From an uncultured Sphingomonas sp. (GTDB lineage: Bacteria > Pseudomonadota > Alphaproteobacteria > Sphingomonadales > Sphingomonadaceae), in assembly GCF_913776855.1 (NCBI RefSeq), contig NZ_CAJYQD010000032.1, forward strand, positions 62,001-126,000: 64,000 nucleotides of DNA, given 5' to 3'. Positions 1 to 7,728 of this stretch are shown here, one piece after another. Both the position numbers and the translations under genes were made by a program. The notes beneath the pieces were generated by a model. The model did no database searches. It was not told where the DNA came from and was given only the letters and a program-made list of their open reading frames with translations. The first letter of the stretch is position 1. Each line of letters opens with the position of its first letter.

Positions 1-2
1 TC

Positions 3-98
3 ACGCCGAATCTGGCGGAAATCCGCGCTCGACAAGCGGAACAGGAGCAGCGAACACGTCGTTGGGCGGCGAAACAATCTTACCGGAGGGCTGGATGA
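3..98 (+). CDS. C-terminal end of a gene cut by the window edge, unknown function
   Basis: An open frame enters from the left edge and stops at a TGA (96-98). The 31 visible residues are rich in Arg, Gln, Glu and Ala and would form a charged amphipathic helix. The stop overlaps the ATG of the next small gene in an ATGA junction, which is the usual sign of two translationally coupled genes. That junction is the main reason to believe the frame is real. The neighbouring frame is also open at the window edge, so the call is tentative. No family is recognised. Confidence 0.35.
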   Translation, partial: TPNLAEIRARQAEQEQRTRRWAAKQSYRRAG

Positions 99-265
99 TC
101 GACGAAACCGACCGTACCGACGCCATCTTCCTCGTCGCCCGTCACGGCCGGGCGGCGTCCGATGTCGCCGGGTCGCACAGCGTTCGCGCGGGCGACCGGG
201 GGGACGCCGGCGAAGCCCGGCGGTGGAAGGCGATCCGCAGCTTCATCCAGCGCAGCATCCGGTAG
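95..265 (+). CDS. Small hypothetical protein (56 aa)
   Basis: The ATG at 95 is preceded by a clear Shine-Dalgarno GGAGGG (85-90) four bases upstream and overlaps the stop of the preceding frame (ATGA). Codons have the strong G/C third-position bias of the region. The product begins MIDETDRTDAIFLVARHG and ends in a basic stretch (RRWKAIRSFIQRSIR). It has no signal peptide, membrane segment or recognised motif and is probably cytosolic. It converges on the CcdA-like gene. No function can be assigned. Confidence 0.45.
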   Translation: MIDETDRTDAIFLVARHGRAASDVAGSHSVRAGDRGDAGEARRWKAIRSFIQRSIR

Positions 266-314
266 GACCGGGGCGGCACGGCCTTTGGCCGAGAAACGCG
301 GGCCGCCCGCGACA

Positions 315-512
315 TCACTCCGGCGTGCCCGCCCAGTCGTTCCACTCCGCGATCGCCGCCGCCGTTTCCGCGCGCAATCCGGCCAGCGCCGCCTCCTCGA
401 TCGCACGCAGCAGCGCGGCATGGCAGGTGGCGGCGATATCGATCCCCATGCCCTGCGCCCGTGCCACCAGCGCGGGGTCGAGCGCGACACTATCGGGCGT
501 GGAAGAAGTCAT
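315..512 (-). CDS. CcdA-like type II antitoxin, apparently without a toxin partner
   Basis: 65 aa. The sequence fits the C-terminal part of the CcdA antitoxin family: a run equivalent to L-x2-A-x3-GI-x-(A/S) (LVARAQGMGIDIA), then a helix ending in AETAAAIAEWN, which parallels the family's (A)EEN-x2-AI-x2-(Y/M)N. The family's RW before this helix and the C-terminal G-x-(F/L) tail are missing. The ATG lies inside the last codons of uvrC (23-bp overlap), so the two are probably co-transcribed. In known ccdAB operons the toxin follows directly, but no minus-strand frame resembling CcdB occurs between 98 and 315. It may be an orphan antitoxin or a small regulator derived from one. Confidence 0.5.
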   Translation of the reverse strand: MTSSTPDSVALDPALVARAQGMGIDIAATCHAALLRAIEEAALAGLRAETAAAIAEWNDWAGTPE

Positions 513-2421
513 ACACCCCCTGCGCCATCGCCTTGCTGACCCCCGGTGCCTTTTGCAGGTCTTCGAGACTGGCGTTGCGCACGGCCCGCGCGGTGCCGAA
601 GTGCATCAGCAGCGCCTTCTTCCGCGCCGGGCCGATGCCGGGCACGTCGTCCAATGGACTCGCGCCGATCGCCTTCGACCGTTTGTCGCGGTGCGCGCCG
701 ATGACGAAGCGATGGACCTCGTCGCGCAGCCGCTGGAGGTAGAACAGCACCGGCGAATTGACCGGCAGCATCAGTTCGCGCCCGTCCATCAGGTGAAACA
801 CCTCGCGCCCGTCGCGGCCGTGGTGCGGCCCCTTCGCCACGCCGACCATGCAGACATCCTCGATGCCCAGATCCTCCAGCACCGCCTTCGCCGCGTTCAG
901 CTGCCCCTTGCCGCCGTCGATCAGCACGAGGTCGGGCCAGCCATTGCCGTCGCGATCGGTCTCGCGGTCCGGATTCTCCTCCTGCGCGCGGGCAAAGCGG
1001 CGGGTCAGCACCTCCTTCATCATCGCGAAGTCGTCGTTCGTCTGCGCCTGCTTGATGTTGAACTTGCGATACTGGCCCTTGCGGAACCCTTCCGGCCCGG
1101 CGACGACCATCGCCCCCAGCGCATTGGTGCCCTGGATATGGCTGTTGTCGTACACCTCGATCCGGTCGGGTGGCCCCTCCAGTTCGAACAGGTCGGCGAC
1201 CTCGCGCAGCAGCTTCGCCTGGGTGGTCGATTCCGCGTTGCGACGTTCCAGCGCTTCCTCGGCATTGCGCTTGGCCTGATCGAGCAGGCGGCGGCGCACG
1301 CCGCGCTGCGGCACCGACAGCGCGACCTTGAACCCGGCGCGCTCGGCCATCGCCTCGGCCAGTACCTCGCTTTCGGCAAGGTCGCGATCGACGAAGACGT
1401 TGCGCGGCGGCGGCACCTCTTCGTAGAATTGCATCAGGAAGGCGGACAGCACCTCGTCCTCCGGCACGTCGTTGGTGTGCGCCGGAAAGAAGCTGCGATG
1501 GCCCCAATTCTGGCCGCCGCGAATGAAGAATGCCTGGATGCCGATCGTGCCTTCACGACAGGCCATGGCGAAGATATCGGCATCGCCGACGCCATCGGCG
1601 TTGATCGCCTGCGACCCCTGGATGAAGGTCAGCGCCTTCAGCCGGTCGCGCAGCACTGCGGCCAGTTCGAAGTCCATCGCTTCCGCCGCCGCCTGCATCT
1701 GCACGCCAAGCTTCGCCTGCACCTTGGTCGATTTGCCGCCAAGGAAATCCTTCGCGTCGGCGATCAGCTCAGCATAGGCCGGCGCGTCGATTCGGCCGAC
1801 ACAGGGGGCCGAGCAGCGCTTGATCTGGTACAGCAGGCACGGCCGGTCGCGCGTCTTGAAGAAATTGTCGGTGCACGACCGCAGCAGGAACAGCTTTTGC
1901 AGCGCGTTCAGCGTCTGCGTCACCGATCCCGCGCTGGCGAAGGGGCCGTAATAATTGCCCTTCGCCCGGCGCGCGCCGCGATGCTTCTGGATGCGCGGAA
2001 ATTCGTGATCGGCGCGCAGCAGGATGAACGGGAACGATTTGTCGTCGCGCAGCAGCACGTTGTAGGGCGGGCGGTAGCGCTTGATGAGCTGCGCTTCGAG
2101 CAGCAGCGCCTCCGCCTCGTTATTGGTCGTGACGATGGTCATGCTGCGGGTCTGCGCGACCATGCGCTGCAACCGCTTGGTCAGGCGCGATACCTGCGTA
2201 TAGTTCGCCACGCGGTTCTTCAGTGCGCGGGCCTTGCCGACATACAGCACCTCGCCGCGCGCATCCTGCATCCGGTACACGCCGGGCCGCACGGGCAGCG
2301 TCGCCAGCACGTTGCGGATCGCGGCGACACCGGCATCGATGTCCGGCGCGTCCGACCCGCGCACGGTGAAGCTGGCCTTGTCCTCGTGGAAGCGATTGGG
2401 GGCGTTGGGGGTTTCCGACAT
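490..2421 (-). CDS. uvrC: Excinuclease ABC subunit C
   Basis: 643 aa. UvrC makes the 3' and 5' incisions on each side of a lesion bound by UvrAB in nucleotide excision repair. Domains in order: an N-terminal extension of about 35 residues, the GIY-YIG nuclease (GVYRMQD...VLYVGKA, about residues 46-65), the cysteine-rich stretch around CLLYQIKRCSAPCVG, the UVR motif that contacts UvrB (about 230-266), the RNase H-like nuclease half (begins near IEVYDNSHIQGT) and a C-terminal tandem HhH (VPGIGPARKKALL and KAPGVSKAMA). Length is normal. The last codons overlap the CcdA-like ORF. uvrA lies elsewhere in the window (27065). Confidence 0.97.
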   Translation of the reverse strand: MSETPNAPNRFHEDKASFTVRGSDAPDIDAGVAAIRNVLATLPVRPGVYRMQDARGEVLYVGKARALKNRVANYTQVSRLTKRLQRMVAQTRSMTIVTTNNEAEALLLEAQLIKRYRPPYNVLLRDDKSFPFILLRADHEFPRIQKHRGARRAKGNYYGPFASAGSVTQTLNALQKLFLLRSCTDNFFKTRDRPCLLYQIKRCSAPCVGRIDAPAYAELIADAKDFLGGKSTKVQAKLGVQMQAAAEAMDFELAAVLRDRLKALTFIQGSQAINADGVGDADIFAMACREGTIGIQAFFIRGGQNWGHRSFFPAHTNDVPEDEVLSAFLMQFYEEVPPPRNVFVDRDLAESEVLAEAMAERAGFKVALSVPQRGVRRRLLDQAKRNAEEALERRNAESTTQAKLLREVADLFELEGPPDRIEVYDNSHIQGTNALGAMVVAGPEGFRKGQYRKFNIKQAQTNDDFAMMKEVLTRRFARAQEENPDRETDRDGNGWPDLVLIDGGKGQLNAAKAVLEDLGIEDVCMVGVAKGPHHGRDGREVFHLMDGRELMLPVNSPVLFYLQRLRDEVHRFVIGAHRDKRSKAIGASPLDDVPGIGPARKKALLMHFGTARAVRNASLEDLQKAPGVSKAMAQGVYDFFHAR

Positions 2422-2460
2422 TCCCGCCGATTTAGGGAGTACGCATGAAGAGTGCCAGCG

Positions 2461-3552
2461 TCATGCCGCCGCGGCGGTGCGCCCCCGGTCCTTGGCGCGG
2501 TACATCAGCATATCGGCACGCTGGATCACGTCGTCGATCGAACGGTCGCCGGGTTCGATCCGGGCCGCACCGATGCTGAGCGTCCATGGCGGCAGTCCGG
2601 CTTCGCTGCGTCCGGCGCGTCGGTGGATCTGTTCGGCCGCTGTTGTGGGATCATCGGCATCGGTCACGACCAGAAATTCGTCACCGCCCAGCCGCGCGAC
2701 GAAATCGCCGCCGGTACTGCGGCGCAGGGCGTCCGCGATCGCCACCAATACCCGATCGCCGACCGCATGGCCGTGGCGGTCGTTGATCGTTTTGAACCGG
2801 TCGACATCGATCAGCAGCGCCACCCGCCCCGGCACCAGCAGTTCGGCCGCCCCCGCCGCCAGCGCGGCGCGGTTCCCCAAGCCGGTCAGCGGATCGCGTA
2901 GCGCCGTATCGCGCAACTGCTGCTGCGCGCGCGCTGTTGGAATCCAAAGCAGCGCGAGATTGGCCGCGCCGAACAGCAGCTGATCGGCAAGATAGGGGAT
3001 CGCTTCCAGCAGCTGCGCCAATTGCTGCGTCACCAATGCGCCGACCGCGACGGTCAGGTAAACGGGCGCATAGAGCGACAGCAGGCACCCGGCCAGCCGA
3101 CGCGGCCGGGCGGTGCCGTCGGTCGCGCGATTGCGGATCAGCGGCACGGCCAGCGCGAAGGAGCTGAGCGCCATGGTCAGCGACCAGACTGCCGCTGCAA
3201 CCGCCCCCGCCCCAACCACCGTCAGCGCGACGCTGGGCACGACCGCGGTTACTGCCACCACGATCCACATCCATGGCACGAAGCCCCGCTCCCCGTCGAA
3301 GCGCCGCACGCCCGCCAGCACCAGCGCCATCGAAAAGCTGAGAACGCCGTCGGTCAGCACCAGCGTCCACAGCGGCAGCGGTTCCCCGATCAGCCCGGCC
3401 AGGATCAGCGAGGCGCAATAGCTGAACGCCCCCCAGCCCCAGTATCGATACCAGCTTCCCCCCGCCCCCATGGCGAAGAACACCACGGTATAGGCCGCGC
3501 TGCACAGGATGCTGCATTGGCGCAGCGTCGCCACATCGGGAAGGTCGAACAT
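2461..3552 (-). CDS. Membrane-bound diguanylate cyclase (GGDEF)
   Basis: 363 aa. The first about 195 residues are a string of hydrophobic helices (six or seven membrane passes). The GGDEF domain follows, opening with RDPLTGLGNR and carrying an intact active site GGDEF within ARLGGDEFLVV. It should make cyclic di-GMP from two GTP at the inner membrane. The product-inhibition I-site (RxxD five residues before GGDEF) reads TGGD, so the arginine is lost and feedback inhibition by c-di-GMP is not expected. No EAL domain is present. The signal sensed by the membrane part is unknown. It is transcribed alone or with the oxidoreductase upstream, 51 bp away. Confidence 0.9.
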   Translation of the reverse strand: MFDLPDVATLRQCSILCSAAYTVVFFAMGAGGSWYRYWGWGAFSYCASLILAGLIGEPLPLWTLVLTDGVLSFSMALVLAGVRRFDGERGFVPWMWIVVAVTAVVPSVALTVVGAGAVAAAVWSLTMALSSFALAVPLIRNRATDGTARPRRLAGCLLSLYAPVYLTVAVGALVTQQLAQLLEAIPYLADQLLFGAANLALLWIPTARAQQQLRDTALRDPLTGLGNRAALAAGAAELLVPGRVALLIDVDRFKTINDRHGHAVGDRVLVAIADALRRSTGGDFVARLGGDEFLVVTDADDPTTAAEQIHRRAGRSEAGLPPWTLSIGAARIEPGDRSIDDVIQRADMLMYRAKDRGRTAAAA

Positions 3553-3603
3553 CGTCGATTAGCGTAGCGGACGATCGTTAACAGTCGATCACTACGGCCT
3601 GTT

Positions 3604-4593
3604 TCAACCGGCCCGTGCGGCTTCGATGATGCGCAGGCCGCGTACCGCGTCGACCGGATCGACCGGCACCTCGCCTTCCCCCCGGATCGCGTCGCGCATC
3701 GCGCGGTAGAAGCCACGCCAGTCGCCTGCCTCCGACCGGACCGGGCGGGCGTTGCCCTGCGCATCGGTCAGTATGCCCCACAGGCTATCGGGTTGGATGC
3801 CATAGCCGCTGTCGGTCGGCATCCCGCCGGCGCGCAGTACCGCTTCCTGCGGATCGATGCCGTATTTGACGAAGCTGCCCTTCGTTCCGTGCAGCGCGAA
3901 GCGCGGGCGTGGCGCGGCCACCAGCGAAGCGGAGCCGATCGTCACCCGCCGTGCGCCGTAGCGCAGCACCACCTCGAAATAATCGTCGACGGTGGCATCA
4001 CCCCGCTGCGTCGTGACGTCGCCGGCGACCGCATCGGGCATCCCGAACAGGCGGATCGCCTGATCGATCATATGCGGGCCGAGGTCGTTCAGCAGACCGC
4101 TGCCCGGACCGCCCTCTTCCCGCCAGCCCGGCTTGATCGCGGGGCGGAACCGGTCCCAGCGCAGCTCGGCCAGCTGCACCTCGCCCAGCGCATCGTCGCG
4201 CAGCAGCCGTTCGACCGTCAGGAAATCGCTGTCCCAGCGGCGATTATGGAACACGCTGAGCAGCCGCCCGGCCCCGCGCGCCAGCTGGACCAGCGCAACC
4301 GCATCGCCGTCGTCGGTCGCCAGCGGCTTGTCGACCACGACATGGCGGCCGGCGGCCAATGCCGCCTGTGCCAGCGCGGCGTGACTGTCATTGGGGGTGG
4401 CGACGACGATCAGGTCGAGGCTGTCGTCGTCGATCAGCGCCATCGGATCGTCGTGGCGCGCCGCGCCGGGAAAGCGGTCGATCGGGCGTGACGTGGCGAT
4501 CGCGGCCAGCTCCATCCCCTCCACGCACGCGATCAGCGGCGCGTGGAACGACGCGCCGGCCAGGCCGAACCCGATCAGGCCGACGCGCACCAC
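3604..4593 (-). CDS. Gfo/Idh/MocA family NAD(P)-dependent oxidoreductase
   Basis: 329 aa. The N-terminal Rossmann fold opens with VGLIGFGLAG, followed by the family's conserved lysine in VDKPLATD. The C-terminal alpha/beta substrate domain contains the LLNDLGPHMIDQAIRLFG stretch typical of the family. Such enzymes oxidise or reduce sugars, inositol or biliverdin-like substrates, and the substrate here cannot be read from sequence. The start is GTG (4593), one base from the stop of the small secreted protein gene, so the two are probably one operon. A second member of the same superfamily occurs at 57123-58049. Confidence 0.88.
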   Translation of the reverse strand: MVRVGLIGFGLAGASFHAPLIACVEGMELAAIATSRPIDRFPGAARHDDPMALIDDDSLDLIVVATPNDSHAALAQAALAAGRHVVVDKPLATDDGDAVALVQLARGAGRLLSVFHNRRWDSDFLTVERLLRDDALGEVQLAELRWDRFRPAIKPGWREEGGPGSGLLNDLGPHMIDQAIRLFGMPDAVAGDVTTQRGDATVDDYFEVVLRYGARRVTIGSASLVAAPRPRFALHGTKGSFVKYGIDPQEAVLRAGGMPTDSGYGIQPDSLWGILTDAQGNARPVRSEAGDWRGFYRAMRDAIRGEGEVPVDPVDAVRGLRIIEAARAG

Positions 4594-4594
4594 G

Positions 4595-4894
4595 TCAGTT
4601 CAGCTTCGCCAGTTCGGCGGCGACGGTCGCCACCTGCTGATCGGTGATCTTGCCGTTGGCATAGGGCTGCACCTGCTTCAGGCTCATGCCTTTGAACATC
4701 GGATAGGATTCATGCGCCAGCATCCCCGGAAACTGCGCGTCGAGGATCGCCTTGCCCTTGGGATTGGCAGCGATGGCTTCGATGCTGCTGTCGATGGTCA
4801 GCTTGGCGGTCGCGGCCGGAGCCGGCGCGGCAGTCTGCGCCGAGGCGGCAAGCGGCGTCGCCAGCAACGCGGCGACGGTGAACAGGAACTTCAT
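4595..4894 (-). CDS. Small secreted protein of unknown function (99 aa)
   Basis: The start at 4894 is chosen because GGAGGG (4901-4906 on the complement) sits six bases upstream and because it begins a textbook signal peptide (MKFLFTVAALLATPLAASAQ). A longer frame would put ten non-signal residues in front. After an Ala/Pro-rich linker the mature protein (about 75 residues) has ILDAQFPGMLAHESYPMFKG followed by a C-terminal helix, and no cysteines. Proteins of this make-up are common in sphingomonads but have no known role. It precedes the Gfo/Idh gene with one base between stop and start. Confidence 0.75.
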   Translation of the reverse strand: MKFLFTVAALLATPLAASAQTAAPAPAATAKLTIDSSIEAIAANPKGKAILDAQFPGMLAHESYPMFKGMSLKQVQPYANGKITDQQVATVAAELAKLN

Positions 4895-4972
4895 GGCAAT
4901 CCCTCCATGGGCGTGGTCGCCCATGCAGGGACTTAGCGCCCCGCCCGGCCCTCGCCAAGCGGGGCGCGTCGA

Positions 4973-5911
4973 TCAGCCGGCGCGCTTCATCCAGCCATGC
5001 ATGTCCATCCAGTGGACGAAGGCGTCGAACCAGCCGGTGCTGGTCGTCGGCTTCGGATACATGCCGAAGCCGTGCCCGCCCTGTTCGTACAGGTGGAATT
5101 CGACCGGGCGTTTTGCCGTCTTCCATGATTCGATCAGGCCGAAGCCGCTGTTCGCGAAGAACGGATCGTCGGCGGCGATCGCGACGAACAGTGGCGGGGC
5201 GTCGGCGGGCACCGGTCCCATCGCGGCAAGCGGGCCATAGACGTCGCCGATGAACGCCGGCCGGGCCGGGCCGTTCGACAGCGTGGTCGCCATGGTCAGC
5301 ATGGCGCCCGCCGAGAAACCGACCATGCCGATGCGGTTCGGATCGACCTTCCATTCCCCCGCGCGCGACCGGATCAGCGCGAAGGCGGCATTGGCATCGG
5401 CGATCTGCGGGGCAAGCCCGTTCGCCGCCGGTCCGGCCGCAGGACGCGGGCGGGGCGCGGTGCCGGAAAACATCTCGCGCATCGACCGTTCGAACCCGGC
5501 CATGTCGGCGGGCGTCTGGTTCAGGCGATATTTCAGGACGAAGGCCGCGACGCCGCGTGCCGCCAGCGCCTTTGCCACGTCCCAACCCTCGTTCGACATC
5601 GACAGCGTGCGGAAACCGCCGCCCGGCGCGACGATCACCGCCGTGCCGTTGGCCTTTGCGGGATCGGGCAGGAACGGGGTCAGCGTCGCATCGGTCACGT
5701 TGCGGGTAAAGCTGCTGCCATATTGCGTGTGCCACGATTCCTTCGCGGTCGCGCCGGGCAGCGTACCGGTATTCAGCGGAATCGCGTTCGGCTGGGCCGG
5801 GGCAGCCATGGGTTCCATCTTGTCGCTTTGCGCCAGTGCCGGCGTGGCGATCACCGCCAGTGCCGCCCCGATCGCCCAGCCAAGCGCACGCCGTCCATTG
5901 GTTCCTCGCAT
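4973..5911 (-). CDS. Secreted alpha/beta hydrolase, esterase/lipase type
   Basis: 312 aa from the chosen ATG (5911), which has a GGAGAGGG ribosome site and starts a signal peptide ending in PALAQ. An ATG further upstream would bury the signal. The fold carries an oxyanion-hole PGGG (APGGGFRTLS), the nucleophile elbow GFSAG, an acidic residue in AADDPFF and the catalytic histidine in GGHGFGMYP. This matches periplasmic acetyl-xylan-esterase/lipase-like (BD-FAE, dienelactone hydrolase-like) enzymes that remove acyl groups from small esters or glycans. The exact substrate is unknown. It stands alone, with an intrinsic terminator of the neighbour upstream at 6009-6034. Confidence 0.85.
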   Translation of the reverse strand: MRGTNGRRALGWAIGAALAVIATPALAQSDKMEPMAAPAQPNAIPLNTGTLPGATAKESWHTQYGSSFTRNVTDATLTPFLPDPAKANGTAVIVAPGGGFRTLSMSNEGWDVAKALAARGVAAFVLKYRLNQTPADMAGFERSMREMFSGTAPRPRPAAGPAANGLAPQIADANAAFALIRSRAGEWKVDPNRIGMVGFSAGAMLTMATTLSNGPARPAFIGDVYGPLAAMGPVPADAPPLFVAIAADDPFFANSGFGLIESWKTAKRPVEFHLYEQGGHGFGMYPKPTTSTGWFDAFVHWMDMHGWMKRAG

Positions 5912-6008
5912 AAACCCTCTCCCTGTTGTTATCGGGCGAGTATTCCTGCAGGCCAGCGGGTTGTCCAACGATTCCTGTTAGCGGTAACGGCGATAGGTTC
6001 GTGAGTAT

Positions 6009-6034
6009 CGTATCCCCGCAGTTGTGGGGATACG
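6009..6034 (-). terminator. Hairpin after the SMR transporter gene
   Basis: A perfect 9-bp stem (CGTATCCCC / GGGGATACG) with an 8-nt loop, 14 bp past the stop of the SMR gene and upstream of the esterase gene. There is no long T run after it, so it may be only a weak intrinsic terminator or an mRNA-stabilising hairpin. Confidence 0.5.
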
Positions 6035-6047
6035 TTGTTGAACAGAA

Positions 6048-6368
6048 TTACCCCTGCGCGAACAGCTTCGTGCCGACGACACCGATCACGATCAGCACCA
6101 TGAAGCCCGCCTGCACCGGCGCGATGCGTTCGCCGAACAGGACCGCGCCGCCGATGATGACGCCGACCGCGCCCAGCCCGGTCCACACCGCATAGGCGGT
6201 ACCCGCCGGGATGCCGCGCATCGCCAGCGCCAACAGGCCCATGTTCACGAACGACAAGGTGATCGGCACGGCGGAAGCTGCCAGCGTCCCCTGCCCCGCC
6301 GCCCATTTCAGGCTCAATGCCCAGATGATCTCACACACGACCGCAACGGCGAGAATGGCCCATGCCAT
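6048..6368 (-). CDS. sugE: Small multidrug resistance (SMR) transporter, SugE/Gdx type
   Basis: 106 aa, four hydrophobic helices, the usual SMR size. The essential membrane glutamate is in helix 1 (VCEIIWALSLKW), and the motif GIPAGTAYAVWTGLGAVG with LFGER follows. The WALSLK variant around the glutamate fits the SugE/Gdx branch, which exports guanidinium in exchange for protons, better than the EmrE branch, which exports bulky drugs. It acts as an antiparallel dimer in the inner membrane. It lies behind the atp operon terminator. No convincing guanidine riboswitch was found in the 73-nt stretch before the gene. Confidence 0.85.
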   Translation of the reverse strand: MAWAILAVAVVCEIIWALSLKWAAGQGTLAASAVPITLSFVNMGLLALAMRGIPAGTAYAVWTGLGAVGVIIGGAVLFGERIAPVQAGFMVLIVIGVVGTKLFAQG

Positions 6369-6449
6369 ATCGCTTCTCCTGTCACGGGCTCGGGAAAATG
6401 GGCCTTGGCGTCGGAAACCCGAAAGAGACGCAAGGGCCGGAACGCGAAA

Positions 6450-6478
6450 CGCCGCCCGGCCGGATCGGCGGGGCGGCG
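6450..6478 (-). terminator. Intrinsic terminator of the F0 ATP-synthase operon
   Basis: An 8-bp all-GC stem (CGCCGCCC / GGGCGGCG) with a 13-nt loop lies 23 bp beyond the atpF stop. On the minus strand it is followed by GTTTC, a weak U tract. Confidence 0.55.
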
Positions 6479-6500
6479 TCGTCGCGCGGAAAGACGTCGA

Positions 6501-7130
6501 TCAGTTCAGGCGGCTGCCGCCCAGACCTGCGATCGTCCGGTCGACCAGCGCGCGATCGGCATCGCCCGACAGATGCGTCGCGATCAGCGCGCCAGCGGCC
6601 TTGGCGGCGGCATCGGCGGCGGTCGCGCGGACCTCGGCGATGGCGGCGCGTTCGGCGGCGGCGATTTTGTCGGTCGCCATCTTGGCACGACGCTGGGTCA
6701 GCTCGGCGGCATCCGCCTCCGCCTTCACCAGCAGCGCCTGCGCCTCGGCTTCGGCATGGGCGACCATTTCGGCGGCCTGTGCCTCGATCCCGGCGATCTT
6801 CGACGTATATTCGTCACGCAGCGCTTCGGCTTCGGCACGCAGCGTGCGCGCTTCGTCGAGCCGGGTACGGATCGCGGCGATCTGTCCGTCGAGCAGGCGA
6901 CCGATCACCGCCGGAACGCCCTTCACGACCAGCACGATCAGGAACAGCAGCATCGCCGCACTTACCCATGCCGTGGCATTCAGCCCCAGCGCGGTCGGAT
7001 CGGCATGCGCCGTCCCCGTAGTGCTGCCGTGCGAACCCTCGACCGCCTCGGTGCCGGTGCGGGGCAGGCCCTCTTCGTGAATCGCTTCGTTCAACGTGGG
7101 GCTACCGTGCGAAACATCGGGATTAGCCAT
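6501..7130 (-). CDS. atpF: F0F1 ATP synthase subunit b
   Basis: 209 aa. It has a polar N-terminus, one membrane helix at about residues 52-74 (WVSAAMLLFLIVLVVKGVPA), then a long Ala/Glu/Arg heptad-rich coiled coil (QIAAIRTRLDEARTLRAEAE onward). This is the outer stalk that holds the F1 head against rotation and pairs with b' as a heterodimer. The ATG overlaps the end of the b' gene by 8 bp. It is the last gene of the F0 operon. In alphaproteobacteria the F1 genes form a separate operon, which is not in this window. Confidence 0.93.
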   Translation of the reverse strand: MANPDVSHGSPTLNEAIHEEGLPRTGTEAVEGSHGSTTGTAHADPTALGLNATAWVSAAMLLFLIVLVVKGVPAVIGRLLDGQIAAIRTRLDEARTLRAEAEALRDEYTSKIAGIEAQAAEMVAHAEAEAQALLVKAEADAAELTQRRAKMATDKIAAAERAAIAEVRATAADAAAKAAGALIATHLSGDADRALVDRTIAGLGGSRLN

Positions 7131-7614
7131 GGAGCACCGCCTTCACCGCGCCCTGCGCGTCCTGTTCGCTGACCCGCACGCCCGACACGCGCTCGACGAT
7201 CGCCTGGGCCGCTTCGGCAGCGACCTGTTCGACCTGCGCCATCGCCGCGCCGCGCTGGGCAGCGATGTCGGCTTCGGCCTGCGCGACACGGGCCTGCATG
7301 TCGGCATTGGCCACAGCCAGCCGTTCGGCCGCCGCCGCCGCACCCTTGGCACGGGCTTCGGCCAGCAGCTTCTGCGCAGCCTCGCGGCTGGCGTTTTCGC
7401 GGGCACGCCATGCCGCCTCGGTCGCATCCGCCTGCCCACGCGCCGCTTCGGCGGCGGCGAGGTCGGCGGCGATGCCCTGGTCGCGCTGGTCGACCGTGCC
7501 CTGCACCTTGGGCACCATGCCGAGGCCCACGACGAGGAACACGATGCCGAAGGTCAGCACCAGCCAGAAGACCTGCGACCCCCAGGTCGCGGCGAGCTGC
7601 TCGATTTGCGGCAT
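7123..7614 (-). CDS. F0F1 ATP synthase subunit b' (divergent b)
   Basis: 163 aa. A short N-terminus (MPQIEQLAATWGSQVFW) leads straight into a single membrane helix (LVLTFGIVFLVVGLGMVPKV) and then an Ala-rich coiled coil. This is the second, divergent copy of the b subunit, as in photosynthetic and other alphaproteobacteria, where b and b' make the peripheral stalk together. It sits between atpE and atpF. The 114-bp gap to atpE contains three hairpins, annotated separately. Confidence 0.92.
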   Translation of the reverse strand: MPQIEQLAATWGSQVFWLVLTFGIVFLVVGLGMVPKVQGTVDQRDQGIAADLAAAEAARGQADATEAAWRARENASREAAQKLLAEARAKGAAAAAERLAVANADMQARVAQAEADIAAQRGAAMAQVEQVAAEAAQAIVERVSGVRVSEQDAQGAVKAVLHG

Positions 7615-7640
7615 GAAACGTCCCGTATTGGTCTGGTCGA

Positions 7641-7716
7641 CCGGGCGCCATCGCCCGGCCGAAACCGGTCCGTCAGCCGGACCGGGAGTCCGGCGCGGGA
7701 CTAACCCCCGCGCCGG
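7641..7716 (-). promoter_or_regulatory. Three consecutive mRNA hairpins between atpE and the b' gene
   Basis: Stem 1: 7641-7647 with 7652-7658 (CCGGGCG, 4-nt loop). Stem 2: 7665-7671 with 7679-7685 (CCGGTCC, 7-nt loop). Stem 3: 7690-7699 with 7707-7716 (10 bp, CCGGCGCGGG, 7-nt loop). Stem 3 lies 13 bp after the atpE stop. Hairpins right behind atpE could stabilise the upstream message or partly terminate transcription, giving the extra c subunit needed for the c-ring. That role is an inference. Confidence 0.5.
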
Positions 7717-7728
7717 GCGTCACGCATG

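Noticed and set aside
223..2448. A very long open frame on the plus strand opposite uvrC
   Set aside because: It lacks any recognisable domain, has shadow-type composition (His, Arg, Gln and Leu rich) and lies exactly opposite a certain gene. Long antisense frames are expected at this GC content.
6369..6441. Guanidine riboswitch before the SugE-like gene
   Set aside because: The stretch has one piece resembling a conserved GGGTTTCCG element, but the other conserved parts of ykkC-type or mini-ykkC RNAs were not found.
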